Below are positions 18,632-26,438 of a stretch of 64,000 bases of DNA, in pieces (within the stretch, counting starts at the first letter, position 1; each line of letters opens with the position of its first letter). The stretch is taken from NCBI GenBank assembly GCA_041398565.1, contig JAWKUN010000004.1:744001-808000 (forward strand), written 5' to 3'. This stretch comes from DATGPD01 sp041398565. GTDB taxonomy: Bacteria; Planctomycetota; UBA1135; UBA2386. The translations under genes and the position numbers were made by a program. Below the pieces are notes generated by a model. It was not told the origin of the DNA. It saw only the letters and a list, made by a program, of their open reading frames with translations, and made no database searches.

Positions 18632-18683
18632 GACACGACGCCCACTATTTCTTGTGTGCCCGGGGCGGTCGGGCCCCAACGCG

Positions 18684-19985
18684 TCAAGAAGTTGGGGCGC
18701 GCAGCACGACCGTGAAGCGCGCACCCTTCCCCGGCTCGCTCACCGCCTCGATGCGTCCGCCGTGGCGTTCGATGATGCCGTGGCTGATCGCCAGGCCGAG
18801 CCCGGTGCCCTTGTCCACGTCCTTGGTGGTGAAGAAGGGGTCGAAGATCTTCGCCAGGTGCTCGGCCGAGATCCCCGCGCCCTGGTCGGTGATGACGACC
18901 CGGACGCCATCGCCGTCGCGGGCCGTGTCGATGCGCACGCTGGCACCGACCGGCGACGCGTCCTTGGCGTTGAGCAAGACGTTGATCAGCACCTGCAGGA
19001 GGTGGTTGCCCGAGCCGAGCACGACCGGGTCGCTTGGGTCCAGGCCGAGGATCAGCTCCAGCTCGGCCGCGCGGAACGGCAGGCGCACCAGATCGGCGGC
19101 CTCGCGCACCAGCGCGTTGATCGACAGGGGCGCCAGCGCGAACGGCGTCTCCTTGGCGAACGTCAGCAGTCCCTGCGTGATGTTGCCGATGCGCTGCGTG
19201 TGCTTGTCGATCACGTCGAGCTCGCGCTGCAGGCTGTCGCGGTCGTCGCCGTCGGCGATGCGGTAGCGCAGGATCTGTACGCGGTTCTTGATCACTCCGA
19301 CCGGGTTGTTGATCTCGTGCGAGACGCCGGCAGCCAGGGTGCCGATCGCGGCCAGCTTCTCGCTCCGCCCGAGCTGCCGATGCAGGCCACCGAGCTCCTC
19401 TTCGCGGCGCACCAGCTGGCGCATGATGTCGGCCAGGAAGTAGACGGTGATGCACTGGGTGGCGGCGAACACGGCGACGAACACGGCCAATGCTTCGGCG
19501 CCGAGCCGCCGGAGGTCCATGAATGCCGGCTCGATCGGGTGGTGCGGCAGCCAGCCGCTCCACTCGCTCAACCCGAGCGCCGCCACCAGCGCGCTCGACA
19601 CCAGGGCCACCAGCAGCGCCGCGCGCGACGAGCGCAGCAGCGAGGCGATGAAGGTGTGGAAGGAGTAGAAGAGGACGAACGGGTTGGTGATGCCACCGCT
19701 GAAGTGGAGCATGGTGGTGAGCAGCACGAGGTCGACGGCGATCTGCAGGTCGACGTGCCGGCGCAGCGTCGCCTCCTTGGCCCGCTGCAGGCGGGGGTAG
19801 GCGGCGATGTAGGCGAAGTTCACCAGCAGCGTGACGCCGGCGAGCACGAAGAGGAGGTGCGCCTCGTGCAACCAGCCCAGCACGTTCGCCAGCAACGTCG
19901 CCCCGGCCGCCCCGACCACGGCGTACATGCGCAGGCGGTTGAACCAGGCGATCTGCGCCAGACGATCGGCGAGCCGGTTGGCCAT
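18684..19985 (-). CDS. Membrane histidine kinase (orphan)
   Basis: A 433-residue sensor kinase starting at the ATG 19983-19985. Residues 18-190 contain about six membrane segments (for example LLFVLAGVTLLVNFAYIAAY and FVAVFAATQCITVYFLA) with no large extracytoplasmic domain, so it probably senses a signal within the membrane. The H-box GVSHEINNPVGVIKNR puts the phospho-His at residue 223. The ATPase domain has the N-box LQVLINVLLNAKDAS, the G1 box ITDQGAGIS and the G2 box KGTGLGLAIS. The HEINNP form and the fold resemble the NtrB/PilS branch. No response regulator is adjacent. It lies 118 bp downstream of the ABC operon on the same strand and may be its last gene. Confidence 0.9.
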   Translation of the reverse strand: MANRLADRLAQIAWFNRLRMYAVVGAAGATLLANVLGWLHEAHLLFVLAGVTLLVNFAYIAAYPRLQRAKEATLRRHVDLQIAVDLVLLTTMLHFSGGITNPFVLFYSFHTFIASLLRSSRAALLVALVSSALVAALGLSEWSGWLPHHPIEPAFMDLRRLGAEALAVFVAVFAATQCITVYFLADIMRQLVRREEELGGLHRQLGRSEKLAAIGTLAAGVSHEINNPVGVIKNRVQILRYRIADGDDRDSLQRELDVIDKHTQRIGNITQGLLTFAKETPFALAPLSINALVREAADLVRLPFRAAELELILGLDPSDPVVLGSGNHLLQVLINVLLNAKDASPVGASVRIDTARDGDGVRVVITDQGAGISAEHLAKIFDPFFTTKDVDKGTGLGLAISHGIIERHGGRIEAVSEPGKGARFTVVLRAPTS

Positions 19986-20103
19986 TGCCGCACAGCAGAC
20001 CGCACAGCGCCGCGGGGGCAAGGCTGCACGCGTGGCATCCCGCCGCGGTCGTGGTGGAGCGCGCTGCCCGGAGGCCTCAGCAGTCCGCGACGAGCTCCTG
20101 CGG

Positions 20104-21561
20104 TCAGTCGGTCCGCAGGCGCCAGCCGCGCAGCGCGGCGTGCGTGACCGGCTCCAGACGGAACGCCTGCTCGATCGCCCGCCACAGCAGCGGTCCGGTG
20201 CGCCGCTCGTCACCCACCGGCGCCAGCAAGTACTGCTTGGCGCCTTCGGTCAACAGCACGTCCTCGCCCTGCTCCTGGCGTAGCGTCACCCAGGCCCGCA
20301 GCCCGTCCACCAGGCGCGGCACGGTCTCGGGTGGCAACCCGGCCTCGTCGATCAGCGGTCGCCACTCGAGCTCGGGGGCGAAGATCAGGCACGCGTCGAA
20401 CTCGCGGTGCTGGCCGCACAGCAAGGCCAGAGGTCGGACCCGTGCCTCGGCGCGTGCCTCGGCGGCGAAGGCGCGGCCGAAGGCGGTGTCCTCGTGCCCC
20501 GCGATCCAGCGCCACCCCAGCCCGAGCCCGCCCAGGGCGGTGGCGAGCCACACCGCGGGCGGCAACGTGCAGACCGCGAGCCACGCCGCCGGGAACACCA
20601 ACGGCAGCAGGTAGGCTCCGCTCTCGGTATTGGGCGTCGTGAGCAGGAACGTCGCCACCAGCGACGGCACGACGCCGGCAGCCAACACCGCTGCCACCCT
20701 CGGCGCTTTGTGCGAGCGCGCGCAGACGACGAACGACAGTGGTGCGAACGGCACCAGCCAGTCGCGCCACACTTGGGCCGGCAGCGCTGCCAGGCGCAGG
20801 GATGCCTGGCGCTGCTCGAACAGGTAGGTCGCCGCGCTGGTCGGATGCGGATCGATGCCACTCGCGCGCAACGCCGGCACCAGAGCCAGTGTCACACCGG
20901 CGTGGACCACGCCCACCAGGATCCCCCACCCGGCCCAGCGCGCGAGTCGCGCCCGGCCGACTTCGTCGCCGGCCCGGTCGATCTGGCTGGCCACCCACGC
21001 CAGCGGCACCAGCCACAGCAAGAGCAGGTGTGCCGTGGCGTGGCCGCCCACCGCGAGGCCGGTGCTGGCACCGAGCGCGACCGCGCCGCCGGTGCGCAGG
21101 CGGCGGCCGCATGTCGCCGCCGCGTAGGTAGCGAGTCCGGCGAAGGCCAGGAACGGCGCGTGCAGCTCCACCACCGAGGCGAAGAACAAGACCGCCGGTG
21201 TCGTCACGCCCAGGAGCACGATCGCAGCGGCCTGCACGCGCGACACGGCCAGGTGCGCCGCGGCGCGGTGCCAGGCGAGCGCGGCCCCGGCGAGGCCGAG
21301 CTGCGACAGCAGGAGGCCCGCGTCGTACCACGAGCCGGCACTGCCGGGCAGCACGGCGTGGAGGGCGCGCAGCAACGGTACGTAGAAGTAGTGCAGCGGG
21401 TGCGCCTGCATCCCGCTCATGGCCATCTTGAGGATGGCGCGACCATCGGGGCCGTAGAACGTGTGCTGGCGCAGCAGCCAGCACATTCCGAAGGTGACGA
21501 AGGCGAGCGCCAGTGCGTCGCGCCACGGCGGAGGACGGTGTGCAGGCACGCGCACCTTCAC
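20104..21561 (-). CDS. Polytopic membrane protein, probable GT-C-type (DUF2723/GT39-like)
   Basis: A 485-residue protein with about ten hydrophobic segments in residues 15-365 and a soluble tail. The first loop carries HTFYGPDGRAILKMAMSGMQ, with an Asp where GT-C glycosyltransferases have a catalytic acid, followed by HPLHYFYVPLLRALHAVLPG. That layout resembles DUF2723/ArnT-like proteins. The family call is tentative. The GTG at 21559-21561 overlaps the stop of the upstream permease (GTGA), so it is the last gene of a six-gene coupled series. A methyltransferase and two ABC modules upstream suggest a shared job at the envelope. Confidence 0.7.
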   Translation of the reverse strand: MKVRVPAHRPPPWRDALALAFVTFGMCWLLRQHTFYGPDGRAILKMAMSGMQAHPLHYFYVPLLRALHAVLPGSAGSWYDAGLLLSQLGLAGAALAWHRAAAHLAVSRVQAAAIVLLGVTTPAVLFFASVVELHAPFLAFAGLATYAAATCGRRLRTGGAVALGASTGLAVGGHATAHLLLLWLVPLAWVASQIDRAGDEVGRARLARWAGWGILVGVVHAGVTLALVPALRASGIDPHPTSAATYLFEQRQASLRLAALPAQVWRDWLVPFAPLSFVVCARSHKAPRVAAVLAAGVVPSLVATFLLTTPNTESGAYLLPLVFPAAWLAVCTLPPAVWLATALGGLGLGWRWIAGHEDTAFGRAFAAEARAEARVRPLALLCGQHREFDACLIFAPELEWRPLIDEAGLPPETVPRLVDGLRAWVTLRQEQGEDVLLTEGAKQYLLAPVGDERRTGPLLWRAIEQAFRLEPVTHAALRGWRLRTD

Positions 21562-22370
21562 TCCGCCGTGCGCGCGTCGTACTCCCGCCGACCGTAGATC
21601 CAAGCACCGAGCGCGACCGTGATCGCGGCGAAGCGCAGCATCGCCAGCGAAGGGTCGAGCGCCTCGGGGTCGGGTTCGATGCGCAGCGGCCCCAACAGGA
21701 TCTCCGCATACTGGTCGCGCGGTGCGTGGGCGTGCCACAGCAAGCGGCGCAGCGAGTCGGACACCGTGAGGGCTCGCGCCGACGCCTGCTGCGCGGCGTT
21801 GGCGATGACACCCTCCCAACCGCTGAGGAAGACGATGCCGAAGATCAGGGGCCGGCGTAGCCAAGCGCCGAACCACACGCCGAGGCCGGCGTAGGCGAGG
21901 GCGGCCAGGGCCGTGCCGTGCGCGAAACTGGCGAGCATCGATACCGGCGGCCCGATGTTGAGCCGCCAGGTACCGCGCGCGGCCAACGCCGCGTGCAGCA
22001 GGACGAGCCCGAACACGACGAGCACGGTCGCCACCAGGGCCGCCGCCAGCCACTTGCCGAGCAGCATGGCGGTCCGCGACAGCGGACGCGAGAAGAGGTA
22101 GACCGACGTACGGTCCTCGATGTCTCCTTGCAGGCCGTTGACCCCGAAGTAGAGCGCGCCGAACGGCAGCACGAACTGCATGTACACCGCCACGGCGATC
22201 GTGCCGAACGCGGTGTCGCCACGCATGCTGTGCGCCAGGCGACGGCTGGCGAAGTAGAACACCGCGGTCGCGCCGAGCACGCCGAGCAGCAGGAACCACA
22301 GCATGCGGCTCTTCAAAAGGCGCACGACGGTCTGCCGCGCCAGGACCAGAGTGGTGAGGGCCGGATTCAT
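21558..22370 (-). CDS. ABC-2-type permease, module 2
   Basis: A 270-residue integral membrane protein with six hydrophobic segments, including MLWFLLLGVLGATAVFYFAS, FVLPFGALYFGVNGLQ, LLGKWLAAALVATVLVVFGL and FAAITVALGAWIYG. The motif GLQGDIEDRTSVYLFSRPLSR is typical of NosY-like and other ABC-2 permeases, in which a cytoplasmic loop after helix 2 contacts the ATPase. The ATG at 22368-22370 overlaps the stop of its ATPase gene (ATGA). Together they form a two-gene exporter module. The substrate is not evident; NosFY-like modules also serve gliding or copper-enzyme maturation. Confidence 0.85.
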   Translation of the reverse strand: MNPALTTLVLARQTVVRLLKSRMLWFLLLGVLGATAVFYFASRRLAHSMRGDTAFGTIAVAVYMQFVLPFGALYFGVNGLQGDIEDRTSVYLFSRPLSRTAMLLGKWLAAALVATVLVVFGLVLLHAALAARGTWRLNIGPPVSMLASFAHGTALAALAYAGLGVWFGAWLRRPLIFGIVFLSGWEGVIANAAQQASARALTVSDSLRRLLWHAHAPRDQYAEILLGPLRIEPDPEALDPSLAMLRFAAITVALGAWIYGRREYDARTAE

Positions 22371-23284
22371 GACACCAGGTATCCGAAAACGGCCTCCAAG
22401 TCGTCGTCGAGCGGCTGCAGCTCGGTGATCAGGCCGCGAGCGCTGGCGCCGACCCGGGTCAGCTCGGCGAAGGCGCCGGCGACCGCGCGCGTCTCGATGC
22501 GCACGTCGTCGTCGCCGACGCTGACGCTGGCCACGACGTCGAGCGCGGCCAGGCGGCTCGCCAGCTCGCGCGGGTGCTCGCTGCGCAGGCGCAGCCGGTG
22601 CGGCCTCTCCCCCATCTGCGCGCGCAGCTCCGCCACCGCACCGTGCGCCAGCAGCCGGCCCTGATGGATGAGGGCGACGCCGGCGTCGGCGAAGTTCTGC
22701 AGCTCGTGCAGCACGTGGCTGCTCACCAGCACGCACACGCCGCTCTGCCCGATGCCACGCACCACCTGCGTCACTTCGTGCCGTGCCACCGGGTCGAGTC
22801 CGGTGAGCGGCTCGTCGAGCAGCAGCACCGACGGCCGCTTGCCGAGCGCCTGCGCCAGCTTCACCCGCTGGCGCATGCCCTTGCTGTAGCCGCCGATCCT
22901 GCGGTGCATGGCTTCGCCGAGTCCGAGCTCGTCCAGCACCTCGCCGGCGCGCGCCTTGGCCGCCCTGGCCGTCATGCCGTCCAGGCGCAGCATCCACGCC
23001 ACGAAGTTGCGCCCGCTCATCTCCTCGTAGAAGCGGTCGATGTCGGGGCAGTAGCCGAGCACCGAGCGCGCGGCGCGGCGCGTGGGCCGCTCGCCGCAGA
23101 GGCTGACCTCGCCCGTGCTGGGGTTCAGCAGGCCAGCGGCCAGCTTCATCAGGGTCGACTTGCCTGCTCCGTTCTGACCGACCAGGCCGGTGACGCCAGG
23201 CCCACAGCAGAGGTCGACCTCGGTCAGCGCCGACACCTGGCCGTACCACTTGCTGACGCCATGGAACTCCAGCGTCGCAGTCAC
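22367..23284 (-). CDS. ABC transporter ATPase, module 2
   Basis: A 305-residue nucleotide-binding subunit. Walker A is GLVGQNGAGKSTLMKL, the Q-loop region follows (YCPDIDRFYEEMSG), the signature is GGYSKGMRQRVKLAQALGKR, Walker B is SVLLLDEPLTGLDP, and the switch His is in VSSHVLHELQ. All catalytic parts are present. The last 80 residues form a small regulatory domain as in NosF/CcmA-like proteins. The GTG at 23282-23284 overlaps the stop of the permease upstream (GTGA), so module 1 and module 2 are translationally linked. Confidence 0.92.
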   Translation of the reverse strand: MTATLEFHGVSKWYGQVSALTEVDLCCGPGVTGLVGQNGAGKSTLMKLAAGLLNPSTGEVSLCGERPTRRAARSVLGYCPDIDRFYEEMSGRNFVAWMLRLDGMTARAAKARAGEVLDELGLGEAMHRRIGGYSKGMRQRVKLAQALGKRPSVLLLDEPLTGLDPVARHEVTQVVRGIGQSGVCVLVSSHVLHELQNFADAGVALIHQGRLLAHGAVAELRAQMGERPHRLRLRSEHPRELASRLAALDVVASVSVGDDDVRIETRAVAGAFAELTRVGASARGLITELQPLDDDLEAVFGYLVS

Positions 23285-24168
23285 GAGGCCACCGCCTCCA
23301 GCACGCGCAAGCGTCGCGCCGCCAGCGCCAGCAGCACGGCGGCGATGCCGGTCACCAAGCCGAGCGCCGCCCACGGCGAGTAGTCGAAGAAGGGGGTGAA
23401 GCCGGCGAACCACTCGACGACGCGCTTGCCGGCGCGCCAGGGGTTGATCGCCACCGTCCAGTTCTCGCGCAGGGCAAAGCGCAGCACCTGGCCGAAACCC
23501 AGGCTACCGACCACCACGAACAGCCAGACGATGGCGGCGAAGTTGGGCGTGGGCGCCAGCGCCGACACCGACACCGCCAGCAGCGCCATCGTCGCGCACA
23601 GCCAAGCCAGGCCGGCGAGCACGCGCGGGACCATCCCTATGGTCGCCTCGAGCTGACTCCAGTCCGGCGCCAGGAGCACGGAGGTGAGCCACAGCACGCA
23701 CGGAGCCGCCACGAAGGCGGCGGCCAACAGCAGGAACGAGCCGTACCACTTGCCCACGAAGTACGCCCACGGCGAGATCGCCCGCGTCCAGTAGATCTCG
23801 AGCGCTCCGGCGGCGCGATCCTTGGCGATGGCGCGCACCGACACCAGCGTGGTGAGCACCAGGAACGGCACGAAGGACATCGTGGTGATCGGCCACATGT
23901 AGAAGTTGGGCGACGCCGGGTCGAGACGATCGCCGAACGGGATCGCCCCACCGCCGCGCCCCTCGGGCGCCACCTCCCACAGTCCGGCGCGCACCAGCAG
24001 CAAGATCAGCTGCCCCACCGTGGGCGCCAGACAGAGGAGGAACAGGATGGCGCCGAAGCGCATGCGGAACATCGCCAGCAGCTCGTGCCGCGCGATCGGC
24101 CAGATGCGTGCGAAGGCGCTGGTCGGCTGGTAGCTGACGTCGCGGTAGCCGCGGGTGTAGATCGCCAT
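23281..24168 (-). CDS. ABC-2-type permease, module 1
   Basis: A 295-residue permease with six hydrophobic stretches. The first is MRFGAILFLLCLAPTVGQLI, and a large extracytoplasmic loop (WEVAPEGRGGGAIPFGDRLD) precedes MWPITTMSFVPFLVLTTLVS. The short cytoplasmic motif IAKDRAAGALEIYWTRAISP matches the permease coupling region of ABC-2 proteins such as NosY. The ATG at 24166-24168 abuts the stop of its ATPase (24169-24171) with no gap. The conserved N-terminus (YTRGYRDVSYQP) supports the start. Confidence 0.87.
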   Translation of the reverse strand: MAIYTRGYRDVSYQPTSAFARIWPIARHELLAMFRMRFGAILFLLCLAPTVGQLILLLVRAGLWEVAPEGRGGGAIPFGDRLDPASPNFYMWPITTMSFVPFLVLTTLVSVRAIAKDRAAGALEIYWTRAISPWAYFVGKWYGSFLLLAAAFVAAPCVLWLTSVLLAPDWSQLEATIGMVPRVLAGLAWLCATMALLAVSVSALAPTPNFAAIVWLFVVVGSLGFGQVLRFALRENWTVAINPWRAGKRVVEWFAGFTPFFDYSPWAALGLVTGIAAVLLALAARRLRVLEAVAS

Positions 24169-25113
24169 TCAGACCGTCTCCGCCGCCGGCGCGCCACTTC
24201 CTGCCGCCACCGCCCCGAGGAACACGTCCTCCAAGCTGCGCCGGTGTTCGACCAGGCGGCGCACCACGCCACCTGCCGCCGACACCGCCGCGAACACCGT
24301 CGACGCCTCGAAGCCCTCGACGACGTCGAGCTGCAAGAGGCCGCGTTCGCCGACGCTCGCGGCCACGACACCATCGCCGCGCAGGCGCAAGGCCAACGCC
24401 TGCGCATCGCAGCCCTCCACCCCCACGTGGAACGTGCGCCGCGCGTTCTTGGTCAGGTCGCTCACCGGACCGGCGGCCAGCACCCTGCCGCCTTCCATGA
24501 GCACGACGTCGCTGCAGGTGCGCTCGACGTCTTGCAGGATGTGCGACGACAGTACCACCGACTTGCCGAGGTCGCGGGCCATGAGCTGCACCAGGTCGAG
24601 CATCTCCACCCGCCCGCGCGGATCGAGGCCGTTGGTCGGCTCGTCGAGGAACAGCACGTCGGGATCGTGCACCAGCGCCGTTCCGAACTTGACCTTCTGG
24701 CGCATGCCGGTCGAGTAGCCCGCCACCGCGCGGTAGCGTTGCTCTTCGAGGCCGACCAGCCACAGGACCTCGTGCGCCCGCCGAAACGCCTGACGCTCGG
24801 GCATGCCCGACAGCTGCCCGGCCAGGGCCACGCACTCGAAGCCGTTGAGGCCGGGGATGAAGCAGTCGCGCTCGGGCATGTAGCCGACGCGCCGGCGGAT
24901 CTCGCGCGGATCGGCGTCGGGCGGCAGATCGAGGATCTGCATGCTGCCTCGGGTCGGCCGCACCAGACCGAGCAGGGCGCGCAGGATGGAGGTCTTGCCG
25001 GCTCCGTTGCGGCCGAGCAGCCCGACCGCACCCTTTGGCAGTTCGAACGTCGCATCGTCGACGGCGACGACAGACCCGTAGGCGATCGTCAGACCACGCA
25101 GGCGGACGCTCAC
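24169..25113 (-). CDS. ABC transporter ATPase, module 1
   Basis: A 314-residue ATPase. Walker A is GLLGRNGAGKTSILRA, the signature is AGYSTGMRQKVKFGTALV, Walker B is DVLFLDEPTNGLDPRG, and the switch His is in LSSHILQDVE. The C-terminal domain of about 85 residues is of the NosF/CcmA type. The GTG at 25111-25113 has an excellent GGGAGG seven bases upstream and overlaps the methyltransferase stop (GTGA). It pairs with the permease that starts immediately after it. It is clearly diverged from the second ATPase of the operon, so the two modules are not a recent duplication. Confidence 0.92.
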   Translation of the reverse strand: MSVRLRGLTIAYGSVVAVDDATFELPKGAVGLLGRNGAGKTSILRALLGLVRPTRGSMQILDLPPDADPREIRRRVGYMPERDCFIPGLNGFECVALAGQLSGMPERQAFRRAHEVLWLVGLEEQRYRAVAGYSTGMRQKVKFGTALVHDPDVLFLDEPTNGLDPRGRVEMLDLVQLMARDLGKSVVLSSHILQDVERTCSDVVLMEGGRVLAAGPVSDLTKNARRTFHVGVEGCDAQALALRLRGDGVVAASVGERGLLQLDVVEGFEASTVFAAVSAAGGVVRRLVEHRRSLEDVFLGAVAAGSGAPAAETV

Positions 25114-25922
25114 GGTGCGACCTCCCGCGCCCGCGAGCCATTCGGGCGCTCGAGCAAGCCGGCTCCGCCGGCTTCCTCGCTCGACGCTGCTGGCGGTCGC
25201 CCCTGCGACCGCGAGCCCTTCGGGCTCAGATCTCCTGCCCAGGCAACGGCGACCGCCTCGTCGCGGGCGAGCACCCACAGCCGCACCGGCAGGCGCCGGT
25301 CGACGAAGAAGCAGTCGGTGTGCAGCTCGCGGCAGGCGAACGAGTGGCCCGCCGCACCGGCGAAGGCGGCGCCGCCGCTACGGAACGGATCGGCGGCGAT
25401 GGCCACGCCGTCGGCAGTCAGGGCCCGTGACAGCAGGCGCAGCAGCGGCTCGTGGTTGTGCTCGCTGTAGGTGACGTCGGCCAGCAGCAGGAGGTCGAAG
25501 GTGGCCTCGGGGAGCCGGCGATTCCAGTCGAGGAGCAAGGTCTCGCACCCGGTCACGCCGTTCTGCTCGGCGTTGAAGCGCGCGAAAGCCAGCGCCTCGG
25601 GTTCGCGGTCGGTGAACGTGACGCGCGCCCCTCGGCTGCCCGCCGCCACCCCGCAAAGGCCGAGCCCGCATCCCACGTCGAGCACGCGCAGTCCGTCGAG
25701 CGGCCGGCCGCGCATGAGGACCCGCGCCAGACCGACCGCGGCGGGCCAGATCTCCGCCCAGTAGGGCTGGCGATCGGGATCGGTGAGGGCGCTGCGCGAC
25801 ACCACGTCGCCGAGGGAGGCGGGCACGATCATCGACAACGTGCGCTGGGCGAACGGCAGCTTGCGCCGACGCAGCTCGAAGCGCGCCAGCTCGGGCACGC
25901 GGCGGGCGAGGGGAACGGTCAC
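25110..25922 (-). CDS. Class I methyltransferase, protein-lysine (ETFB-KMT/nicotinamide MT-like) type
   Basis: A 270-residue enzyme. The opening region (PYWAEIWPAAVGLARVLMRG) and motif I (VLDVGCGLGLCGVAAGSRGA) belong to the methyltransferase-16 family, whose members modify lysines of proteins. The later motif LLLLADVTYSEHNHEPLL has the family D-x-x-Y-x-x-x-x, which favours protein-lysine methylation over a small-molecule substrate. The GTG at 25920-25922 is the likely start. The last 45 or so residues (SPKGSRSQGRP and RPNGSRAREVAP) are encoded by a palindromic repeat element, so the native C-terminus was probably near residue 222. It leads the ABC operon. Its target protein is unknown. Confidence 0.82.
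   Translation of the reverse strand: MTVPLARRVPELARFELRRRKLPFAQRTLSMIVPASLGDVVSRSALTDPDRQPYWAEIWPAAVGLARVLMRGRPLDGLRVLDVGCGLGLCGVAAGSRGARVTFTDREPEALAFARFNAEQNGVTGCETLLLDWNRRLPEATFDLLLLADVTYSEHNHEPLLRLLSRALTADGVAIAADPFRSGGAAFAGAAGHSFACRELHTDCFFVDRRLPVRLWVLARDEAVAVAWAGDLSPKGSRSQGRPPAASSEEAGGAGLLERPNGSRAREVAP
25133..25227. repeat. Palindromic repeat element inside the methyltransferase 3' end
   Basis: Three perfect hairpins stand in line: 25156-25162 with 25168-25174, 25195-25200 with 25205-25210, and 25213-25218 with 25222-25227. The 15-bp words at 25133-25147 and 25211-25225 are direct repeats differing at one base. The element is translated as the C-terminal tail of the methyltransferase. 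Confidence 0.6.
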
Positions 25923-26438
25923 GGCGCGGACTCGATCGATCGAGAGTCGCCGCCAGCTTGCGGTGCGCGAGCGACGACGGTGAGCGGGCACCGCCGGTGG
26001 ATCGCTCCGGCAGACACGAGGTGGGGCACGGGTGACACGGGCAGCGGGGCGGGATGATACACGCGCGCCCGTCGATGCGACCCTCACGTGCCAGTACTCG
26101 GGCCGAGCGATGTCGGTTGCGTGCGGGCGGACGATGGCAGCCCGCCACGGAGGCATGGATTCGATCCGGGAGTCCGAGGAGTTGGCAGAGGGCTGGGTTG
26201 GGAATCGGGGCCGGCTGGGCGAGCACGGCTGGCCCCGGGATCGGCCCGAGTCGTCAGCGCGGTGGGTTGCCGCGTCGCGTCTCGGCACTGCGCCGTGGGT
26301 TCGATCAGGCAGCGGCGCCTTGCCACCGCTGCGGCATGCTCGGTGCGGCCGCGCACGACGGCCGCGTCCGGGCGCGCGACGAAACCGGGTCCCTGACATA
26401 GCATGGGGTCGCCACCGGCCAGATCCCGGTCGCCCCGC
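25923..26438. other. 516-bp divergent intergenic region
   Basis: This separates the start of the minus-strand ABC operon from the plus-strand histidine kinase, so both promoters should be here. I see no tRNA, riboswitch or convincing small gene. Open frames cross it on both strands, as is usual at this G+C content. Confidence 0.5.

Larger units (their letters stand above)
18163..18683. other. 521-bp gene-free stretch between convergent genes
   Basis: No protein-coding frame here is convincing. The stretch holds strong stem-loops between about 18293 and 18538 and an intrinsic terminator at 18601-18631, both annotated separately. Its base composition looks less G+C-rich than the flanking genes. 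Confidence 0.6.
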
